From contig JBNGIQ010009470.1 in NCBI GenBank assembly GCA_049999765.1, positions 505,892 to 545,248 on the forward strand: a stretch of DNA of 39,357 nucleotides. Reading direction: 5' to 3'. This DNA comes from Phaeoceros laevis. Its lineage: Eukaryota; Anthocerotophyta; Anthocerotopsida; Notothyladales. This document shows, one piece after another, positions 31,322 through 39,357 of this stretch. Numbering within the stretch: position 1 is the stretch's first letter; the number at the start of each line of letters is the position of its first letter. Under the pieces are notes generated by a model, which made no database searches, was not told where the DNA came from, and was given only the letters and a program-made list of their open reading frames with translations. Position numbers and translations under genes: made by a program.

Positions 31322-31620
31322 TAGAAATCCGTGTATCGCACAACCGATGTGATTTCCAGGTTGAAAGCTGCACCGTCCGATTCGAAGGTGGTGATGACTG
31401 CATAGCCCTGCGTGAAGAGGAAGGTGCCGGTGCCGCCGGTGATGGGCACTGATGGCAATCTCCCGCACCGGGTCCAAAATGCCGTCGTGGCCCTGGTAGC
31501 TTAGAGTGCTGCCGCCGTAGCCGCTGGCGTCGTTGAACACGGCGGTCCACACGAATTAGACGGCCGGGGCGGAGTTGGCCAGGGAGGAGGAGATGTAGGT
31601 GCCACGACGCCATTTAAGAT
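31322..31620 (-). pseudogene. Dirigent-protein pseudogene
   Basis: The minus strand encodes TYISSSLANSAPAV, a TAA stop, then FVWTAVFNDASGYGGSTLSY and GHDGILDPVREIAI. After a frameshift near 31450 it continues ITGGTGTFLFTQGYAVITTF, ESDGAAFNLEITSVVRYTDF and a stop at 31322-31324. This order matches the C-terminal half to two-thirds of dirigent proteins, extracellular proteins that direct phenoxy-radical coupling in lignan and lignin-related pathways. The in-frame stop, the frameshift and the missing N-terminus and signal peptide make it non-functional as assembled. It is GC-rich relative to the spacer. Confidence 0.8.
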
Positions 31621-31847
31621 CAGTAGCAATATACAGCTCAAACACTGTAAACTTCCAAGAGGTCGGAGGTGTTGCTTGCTTTGTTTAACCTGTCGTCTTC
31701 CCAATTCTGAGGAATTTGTGTACCAATCCTGCCAACCCTGCTTCCGTATCTCTGATCATTACAACCCACGGTTGTGAAAACGATACGATGCTCCTGCTTT
31801 CGGTGGATTTCGAGTCTGCAAACAAAACTGTAGGTTGCCACTGGGAT

Positions 31848-32430
31848 CTACCTTTGTTTCCGCCTCTTTTCCTGGTGTTGGAAACTCCTACACTCATCCT
31901 CCATAGACATGAAAGACCCATCAAACCCACGCTTCCTGAAAGTGGTATCCATTTCCATTTCCTGCTCCTGTAGTCCCTTGACCACTTCAACCTGAGAGGT
32001 AGCGAGATCAGGCTTGTGAGAGAACTGATATTTCCTCATTTCACCGTCACCATTGAGAGTGACAGCCTGAGGGTTCATGCCACCCATGACCGTTCTTTTG
32101 AAACCCTCGATCCTGGCCAACAGGTGCTGGACCTGCGCACCGTACTCCTCCATGAAGCAGTCGCCACCTGGCAAATTTCCAGATAAGCAGCTCTTGCAGC
32201 AGGTGGGTCAATTGACCAAAATTGGCTTTCAGACTCTGCACTCCTTGCAAAGTGAAAGACATGAAGGCCATGGCGATGTGCAGTGTTGACTTGTATCTGA
32301 GGTTTGCGGCTGCAGCAGCACATCTTGCGTTTTGCAATGGGCAACCCTGGGATCCACCACAGGTGCGGATAGCGTTCTGCAGGTTCTCTGCTTCGTGCCA
32401 TGCAGAATTGTAGACCTTATTCCACTTCAT
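31848..32430 (-). other. Unidentified minus-strand coding-like segment with frame change
   Basis: Two overlapping minus-strand frames read like one protein with a shift near 32175. The first encodes MKWNKVYNSAWHEAENLQNA, CAAAAANLRYKSTLHIAMAF and ANFGQLTHLLQELLIW. The second encodes GGDCFMEEYGAQVQHLLARI and continues to a Lys/Arg-rich end (SFQHQEKRRKQR). I recognise no domain. A very short intron, a real frameshift or a sequencing error could explain the change. A basic C-terminus and helical middle are all that can be said. Confidence 0.3.
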
Positions 32431-32683
32431 GGCTGTGTCTCTGGCAAGGCCCTAAGTCCCCGCAAGTGGGCAACGACATCCGGCACCCCCTCATCAAGCG
32501 CAAAAGCGTCCCACGTATCCATCCCACTGCTAGGAATGCGCTGGTCAGCACGTCCCTAGCGGAAGCAGCCCACAATTAGCTGAAGGCATGCGCCAGCAAA
32601 GCGACCAGACAAAGGCCCCCGTCCCCCCGCTTACCTCATCTGAACATCGTGCGACCTTCTATACTATAAGTGTGTAACAAATT

Positions 32684-33062
32684 TCAGTGACCTGGTTTCA
32701 CATTTCTGTCCCAGAATGTCTTAGGATGGTCCCGCCTCCCAACAGGCACACCATAGCCGAGCTCATGGTGATCAAACTCTTTTCCACCAAACCCTTGCAG
32801 ACTTACCATTCTTCGCTTGTCTCTATCCGAAACCAGATAACGCAGATTTCGCAATTCTGTCTTTGGCAAGAAGTGTGTATTTATGGGGCAGAATGCACCC
32901 AGTTTCGGACATATGGTGCACCTCGAGCGTGAATGGTGGTGGATGAACACCTGCTCCAGGTCCCTCTCGGAGCTGCTCTACGGCGGATTGACTTGGTGGC
33001 ACTATATCGTGGCAACTACAAGAAGGAACCTCCCAGGATTGAGCTCCAAAGCAAGACCTCAA
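32684..33062 (-). other. Unidentified minus-strand coding-like segment
   Basis: Frames at 32684-32950 and 32823-33062 overlap. The former reads coherently at its end (LRYLVSDRDKRRMVSLQGFG, HELGYGVPVGRRDHPKTFWD). It may be the 3' part of the same relic as the segment at 31848-32430, but I found no confirmed splice link and no known family. Confidence 0.2.
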
Positions 33063-33793
33063 CCCTAATCCCAGCCTATAATAATCTACACCTAGCCCTA
33101 GAGCTAGATGCCGAGGAACTCAATAGTTACTTCATGTAACTACTTAGCTACCTCGTAAGTCTATTACACATGATTGGAGTTTTTGGCGCGGTGCCTATTC
33201 GTCTGTACTACGCTAAAGTGTCCTTACCTTCACAGCGAGCAGCCGGCCCTAGTAGAGTCCAGTCTAGACCCTTCGGAACGAAGCAACTAGCGCATGGAGA
33301 CTTTGAATAGTGCGTTTGGTACCCACTATCCAGTGCCTTGTGACACGAACTCCATGATGGTGTCAAAGTAAGAGGTGCCATTGCCATGGGATGGATGGCG
33401 TGAAAAGCTACCGGTATATCCGGTAGAGTTCAAACCTAGACAACTAGGATACCGGCGCTGGGCTATATGTAGGCCATACTGTTCCAAGGGCATAGTAGAC
33501 GGAAGCACTTCCGGCTATACTCACATTCTTTAGCAAATTGTAGCAATCGAGCGATCAAAAGATTTAGCCGGGTATCTGCCAGCAGAGAGTTTTAACCTTA
33601 CCATTTCGCCACATGCCCCTGGGGTGTAAAGATCTTGACTTGCAAGTGGTGCGGATATGGCGCATGTTGGCGCATATGGGATGATGTGGCTCTGATGACA
33701 GGATGGTTGACCTTGTCATAATTTGGCCACGTTGCCGATGTTAACTGTACGCTCTCCACCTTTTCAGCAGTTACTGTGTAAAGAACTAAAGAA

Positions 33794-33829
33794 CCAGGAC
33801 AATGCCCGGGCGCCCGGGCAATATCCTGG
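33794..33829. repeat. 36-bp GC-rich near-palindrome upstream of the receptor kinase
   Basis: CCAGGACAATGCCCGGGCGC and its partner form an inverted repeat with 16 of 18 pairs. The central 18 bp TGCCCGGGCGCCCGGGCA is a perfect palindrome. It lies 170 bp before the receptor kinase ATG, in the promoter or 5' leader. Confidence 0.8.
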
Positions 33830-33998
33830 AAGACGCCGAAGATCCTAGATAATTTAAGGATGTGAGACCGTTTCCTGGGGGAGGTTGCTGGCCTTGGAAG
33901 GAACAAGGGGCCAGGAGGGCCCAGGGGGCCTGGAGCTCCGCGAAATCCTGATCCCAATTTTTGCAAGCCTCTTGAATGTCTTGATCAAGCGGGGCGCG

Positions 33999-36900
33999 AT
34001 GTTGATGAACTCTGCGTTCATTGCTGTTGCGCTAATCTTGCAGTTGTTATCCCTCGAGCTGGTATCTTCACAACAAGGTGAATGAAAATGGGGGAACCAC
34101 TCCGACGCAGTCATCAATTTCACGCTCTGCCGTTTTTCTTCTTGCTATTGAGATCTTTGCGGCTCCCGAAAGGTGGATAACAGTCTCAAAAATCTTTCGG
34201 CAGTTGTGGGAGTATGGACGTTCCTCAGTCTGGATTGCGGTTTAGTAGGCGGACTGCCTTCTTATCCGGACCAGTCTGTGAGTGCCTTGACGTGGCAGCA
34301 GGACCAGAATTTCATCAGCACAGGCAGTGCAGGAGCATTGACGGGGGTGGACACAGCTGCGGTTCCCAAGCAGCTCCAGAGCGTGAGATTCTTCCCGGCA
34401 GGCTCGTCTCCTACCAAAAACTGCTTCGTGCTTCCCGTGAAGTCGAGCAGGAACCAGTATTTTGTCAGAGCCGGCTTTCTGTACGGCAACTACGACGGGC
34501 TGCAATCGCCTAGCATCGATTTTCAGGTCAGCATCTCAATTGCTGCTGGCGTGTAGGCTGGGGTCATGGATCGTGGTAGCTGCTAGATTTGATGCACGCG
34601 CTTGCACCTGCAGATTGCAGTGGACAGCACGCCCTGGGAGGACGTGACAGTGAGCGGCACCAGTACCTCCGCTCTGTACTACGAGATTGTCCTGCCTGCC
34701 ACTACTACAGCGACTGTCAGCGTGTGCTTGATCAGGACCGGCAGTGCCTCTCCTTTCATCAACTCCTTGGAGCTCAGGGAAATTAGCTTTCTCAGCTACC
34801 CGCGCAGTGCGCAGACCTACCTTCGACTTGTGAGCAGAGTCAACTTCGGAGCTAACACGACTCTTCGGTGAAGTAGCTGTCTCTTCCTTTTGCTCAAAGG
34901 CATTCCAGGTTTCTGAACGAGGGTGCGGATCGGGTCCTTGATTTAATCACCTGTGGCACTTTCGGTCTAACTCTCGTGAGTTTCCCGGGCACTGCCAGGT
35001 ATCCGGACGATACGCACGATAGAATATGGCCTCCCGACTCTGAGGTCCTTCCCATTGTGGGAGGAATTCCCATCTCCGCACCAGCTGGCCGACCTGTGGA
35101 CAACATGAGAAACATGTCCGATGCCATCCCTAGCGCAGTTCTTGCAACCGCTGTAAGTGGCCCGGTACTGAGCTTTAGTAGGGTCATTCCTGCAAACACA
35201 AACTTTTACACCTTCGCGTACTATGCGGAGGTGAATGCTTCAACGACTCCTGCGGACAGGTACCTTGACAACCTCTGTGGTTAGGGCTTGTCAGTTTTTT
35301 TGTCAGTTGGTTGCAACTCTTGAGATCAGCTGAGGCATTTGTTGCTGCGCCACTGCAGACGCTATATGACATACTCGGACAACTTCAAGGCCGTGTACAA
35401 CGCTTTTTTTGAGCTGCCATTTGTTGGATATGGGTACGGATACAAAGTGTTGTCCTCCAGGGAAAGTACTTCCTTTGTTGTCACATTGACAAGAAATGTT
35501 TCCTCCACGTTGGACGCACTAGTGTGTGCCGATGAGCTCTACATTATTCAGCCTGGAGTGAACGGAACCCATCCTGATGATGGTAAGCCGGGACTAGTTT
35601 CCTCCCAACTCTTCTGAGCACTTGTGTGCAAAATTCAGAACCTGAAGCACTTACTCCTTAGGAGCGATTGAACTGAAGGTGGTAGTTTTGAGTGCATGCA
35701 ATGTTTGCGCAGTTGCAGGATTGTCCAATTTGATAAGCGTGTACAACCTGACGCAATGGGTGGGAGATCCCTGCAAACCAGCACCCTGGGATGAGCTCAC
35801 ATGCGCAGATGATGCTACAAACGGTGATCTAAGTCGAGTGACCTCCTTGTCAGTGGCTGCCTTCACCTTGGAAGCAACGGTTTGCTAAGCATTTTTTCTT
35901 ACGTTGTTGACCTCCATAGCTGCTGTGTTTCTGAGCAGGAATCTGTCAGGAAAGAAACTGAGAGGCACTATCCCCTCTAATATTATCACGCCCCTTCCAT
36001 TCCTGAAAAATCTGTAAGTTGCTTGCTTTTACCCTGCTTTCAACTGACCTTATTGGAAGCCACGAAGTATGAATAAGAGCTAGTCTGTACTGGGTGGGAC
36101 CTCAAAGTTTCTTATGCATGTGCAGCAATCTGAGCGACAACAACTTTGCTGGAGCCATTCCAAGTNNNNNNNNNNNNNNNNNNNNNNNNNNNNNNNNNNN
36201 NNNNNNNNNNNNNNNNNNNNNNNNNNNNNNNNNNNNNNNNNNNNNNNNNNNNNNNNNNNNNNNNNGTGGTTTGAAAACTCTGCAATTTTTAAAGGTTTTG
36301 TAAGTACAACCTGCCTGATGTCCAAATGCTTGTGTTTTCTGGAGGTCATTCTGGCTGGCTTGGTATTGATGGACTGAACTCCGGTGCAGGGATCTTGCAA
36401 ACAACAACCTGACTGGCGGCTTGGATGTATGGATGCTATCTTTGACAACCTTGTAAGGACTTGTACCTGTCAACGGTGATATTCAGTTTTCCAGCATACC
36501 CCCACTCATGCACAGTTCGTTGCTCAGGGATGTGTCGAACAATCAGCTGGATCGAACATTTCCATCCTCGCTCCTCTCTCTGCCGACCTTCAGGTCAACT
36601 TTTCAGTTTCGCTGCCGCAATTCAAGGAATGACGTAGCCACAGGAGGATCTTCTAACTTGTTGGGCCTTGATCATGATATGACAGGTATACTGGGAACCC
36701 ATTGCTTCAGTGCGTACAAGTGAATGGTACCGCATGCAGGTCTCAGCCACCACCACCTGGGGCTCCTCCCCCAAGCATCCCAAGTCCAGAAAGCCATGGT
36801 GGTTCCTCCATAGCGCCCATAGTTGGTGGTATTGCAGGAGCTCTTGTCATTGGGGCGATCCTTGCTGGCGTAATCATTTGGTACAAGATGTGCCGAAAAC

Positions 36901-38644
36901 CGAGGGCTCTCGTACACGGTAGGTCAAGTGTGAGCTGTGTTCTGATGAGCTTTTTGCCCCAGCAGTGCGATAAGGTTGCCAGCTGCATGTGTCTTCCAGA
37001 ATAGAGTTGAAGGGCCCTTACGCTGCTTTTACGACTGCAGGTGGTGGTCGTGCAAGCTCTGGTGGATCGGTAGTTCTAGGTAAAGAAACAGCCCTGTCTT
37101 TTACCCGGGAAGCCATCCGAATAGCCACTAGAAACTATGCTGAACAGATCGGAGAAGGTGGATTTGGCCCTGTTTATCATGGTGAGCTCAGTAACCCGAA
37201 GCAGCAGGAAGTGGCGGTCAAAATTCTGTCTGGAAAGTCTAAGCAGGGATGGGCTGAATTCTTTAACGAGGTAGGATGTTTGCCATTTCTCTGTCTCTGT
37301 CCTTCATGACTAAAGCCAGCTCTCAGTGTGGAACTCTTGTTTGCAACCAACAGATTGTCTTGCTCTCCACAATCCATCACAGAAATCTTGTGGCCTTAGT
37401 TGGATATTGTCACGACCCGCCAGATTTCATCCTCCTGTACGAATACATGGCTGGAGGAGACCTCCGCCAACGCCTTTACGGTTGGAATTGCTTTGTCTGA
37501 CCTTGTTCGGATTGCTTTAAGCACAGTACTAGATATGGTGCTCACACTTCCCATCTTGTGGTTTCCTTCAACAGGTGCGACCTGTTCACCTGCTCTGAGC
37601 TGGCTACAGAGATTGAACATTGCGTTGGATTCTGCTAAAGGTAGTCAGTTGCTCTACAGTTTTGTTCTCCAGAAACGTGCTTTTGATAGGCTTGGGCAGT
37701 CTGAGGTTTATGGTGGGAGGTGTTGTTCAGGGCTGCAGTACCTTCACGATGGATGTAAGCAAGGCATTATTCACAGGTGCGGTTCATGTCAGGGCATGGG
37801 TGAAAAGACAGATCAGCAATTATAATTGTGCGTTGTGCTTGAAGCTGGTGTTGGCTGAAGACCTTAACGTGGTTGGAAGTGGTGATTCCTTTCTAACAGG
37901 GACGTCAAGACAAGCAACATCCTTCTCACCAGGAAGATGGAAGCTAAGCTGGCGGATTTTGGGCTTTCCAAGTTGAAAGGTGAAGGGGATAACCTCATGA
38001 CCAAAGTCCAAGGAACCGTCGGATACCTCGATCCAGAGTATGCCGCAACTGTTCGCCAGACCTGTTTATAGGTTGTGACCCTTTTTTTCTTTGAGCTGAC
38101 GTAACCCTTTGGCCTGTGAGCTCTTATTCAGGTACAACTCTTCAGGCCTTCTCACGGAAATGAGCGACATATACAGCTTTGGTGTCGTCCTCATGGAGAT
38201 TTTAACTGGCCAACCGGTGAATGCACCGGATGGAGCTCATGAACGCTACATAGTTCATCGAGTAAGTTACAAACCCAATTATCGAAAGAATAGCCTGCTC
38301 GAACTGTTGGGTCGGACGTTGAATAATGTTGGATTCACATGGTGAGGCAGGTGGAAAATGCAGTCAAAGCGGGGACTGTGGATAGAGTGGTGGATCGAGC
38401 AGTGGGGAGCGGCTATTCGGCAGAGTCTGCCTGGATTCTTGCGGAGATAGCCATTGGTTGCACGCGCCCTTCAGGCTCAGCAAGGCCAAACATTGGACGG
38501 GTAGTCACTGAGCTGACGAAGGCCGTGGAGAAGGAACAACTCAACACCTTGAGCTTCTCTTCTTCCAGCCAATTCTACAGTGGTAGCAGCACGGATCGCA
38601 CTGATATCACCTTCCGGCACCCAGACCAGCCCAGAGCAAGGTGA
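33999..38644 (+). CDS. Malectin-like LRR receptor kinase (LRR-I type)
   Basis: Plasma-membrane receptor kinase. Exons: 33999-34077, 34213-34526, 34614-34867, 34999-35259, 35359-35582, 35662-35848, 35939-36013, 36126-gap, gap-36299, 36390-36452, 36528-36593, 36686-36918, 37041-37270, 37354-37480, 37575-37640, 37731-37776, 37900-38037, 38132-38261, 38351-38644; phases agree throughout apart from the unseen gap. Exon 1 encodes a signal peptide ([20 protein letters not shown]). A malectin-like ectodomain follows ([22 protein letters not shown]), then the GDPC motif ([11 protein letters not shown]) and LRR exons ([37 protein letters not shown]). Then come a proline-rich linker and one membrane helix ([20 protein letters not shown]). 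The kinase keeps [34 protein letters not shown] and DIYSFGVVL, so it should be active. About 953 residues plus the part lost in the 100-N gap at 36166-36265, which removes LRR sequence and a splice junction. The ligand is unknown. Confidence 0.92.
36166..36265. other. Assembly gap (100 N) within the LRR exons
   Basis: It falls between the LRR text [13 protein letters not shown] and [11 protein letters not shown]. Neighbouring LRR exons are about 63-75 nt and separated by introns, so the gap should contain the end of one LRR exon, an intron and the start of another. Its real length need not be 100. Confidence 0.9.
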
Positions 38645-39357
38645 TTGCTCTTTCATGGCTGTGAGGCTTTGTGTTGGCAAAGTGAGCATATCGTGGTTTT
38701 TGCCGCTGAGCACATGGTAGAAATCGTCCAATGGGTGCACATTCACTTCTTGTCACACCTAGTCTACCCATCACCCATCGATTCTCCCCCTTATTTATTA
38801 GGTTTGACTAAAGCTCTGCCACTCTCGTCTTGAGAGGGGGAAACATTTTGGACAGCGGTTCTGGTTCCCCACCCTCGCACTTGTATTCCCCACCCGAGCG
38901 GTTCTCCCGAACAATGGAGTTCGGCAAATCATTAACACACACGCGCGACCTGGCACATGGGGCCCACCTCCAGCCATGCCGTTGCCATCCTCGGCCATGA
39001 CATGCCCCTAACCCTTTCGCCCGTACCCGCCGCACCACCTCTCACTACCGTGTATGCACGCCACTCCACGCATACGCCACGGCGGCACTGCCACGCGAGC
39101 ACCGCCACGCGGGCACCGCCACACAAGCACTGCCACGTAAGCAACAAGTACAATGCCATTTCAAACCCGAACCTCTCTTCATTTGAAATGCAAACCTCTC
39201 GGCGAACAGCAAACCGAGGCGGTGAGGGCAATCGGAATCACGAGGTGTTGCACTCATGGAGGCACTAGTGACAAGATGGTGGGAGGCATCACGAGCAAGC
39301 CTTATTGATCATAGTCAATACTATACAAGATTCCTACGCGCGCGCATAGGTATGGCT
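38645..39357. other. 3' flank with no supported gene
   Basis: The first part is the presumed 3' UTR of the receptor kinase. The rest has no convincing ORF on either strand. It contains the 14-bp minisatellite listed separately. Confidence 0.5.
39076..39145 (+). repeat. 14-bp minisatellite, five units
   Basis: Units of the form GCCACGCGAGCACC repeat five times in register (39076, 39090, 39104, 39118, 39132) with point differences. The alanine/histidine/threonine-rich frames over this region come from the repeat. Confidence 0.85.

Noticed and set aside
34909-34998. Exon reading [20 protein letters not shown] in the receptor kinase
   Set aside because: Joining 34867 directly to 34999 gives [19 protein letters not shown], the normal malectin-like sequence. 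The extra stretch is better explained as intron.

Overview
This is a plant nuclear window, most likely from a seed-free land plant. Genes are split by short GT-AG introns (mostly about 70-150 nt) and sit between AT-rich, repeat-rich spacers. The best lineage clue is the pentatricopeptide gene at 28114-31200. It ends in a KP-type DYW deaminase domain (KKPAVAGIEV in place of the PG box, C-terminus CSCKGRH), a variant known from hornworts, ferns and lycophytes other than Selaginella, lineages with U-to-C organelle RNA editing. I cannot name the species.

Layout. 1-9300 is mostly repeats and remnants: a P1B heavy-metal ATPase fragment with an in-frame stop (1260-1699), a trinucleotide microsatellite, a roughly 75-bp tandem repeat array, a 499-bp SINE-like insertion with a 15-bp target-site duplication (4013-4511), and an unidentified spliced minus-strand candidate gene (about 5246-8862). 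A tRNA-Gln(CUG) lies at 9299-9370. A CPSF6/CFIm68-like RRM protein is on the minus strand (12253-9909), interrupted by a 100-N gap. 12254-19240 is AT-rich spacer with a 400-N gap, SINE-like copies, short tandem duplications and two abutting hairpins (18836-18920).

19241-27102 holds a divergent gene pair. One is an intronless organellar peptidyl-tRNA hydrolase (minus). The other is a roughly 31-exon RNB-family exoribonuclease (plus) whose N-terminal zinc motif, degenerate PIN domain and RNB domain resemble animal DIS3L1, the cytoplasmic exosome nuclease, more than plant RRP44A or SOV. I rebuilt its exon chain, and reading phase closes at all junctions but one.

28114-31200 is the PLS-class PPR-DYW gene, with near-identical 309-nt PLS triads and a gap inside them. 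31322-31620 is a broken dirigent-protein copy. 33999-38644 is a malectin-like LRR receptor kinase of about 20 exons with complete kinase motifs. The end of the window carries a 14-bp minisatellite.

The genes do not form one pathway, but three act in RNA or translation: mRNA 3'-end processing (CFIm68-like), cytoplasmic RNA decay (DIS3L1-like) and organelle RNA editing (PPR-DYW:KP). The peptidyl-tRNA hydrolase recycles tRNA in organelles. Five N-runs (4815-4824, 10361-10460, 12957-13356, 29535-29634, 36166-36265) affect gene models.
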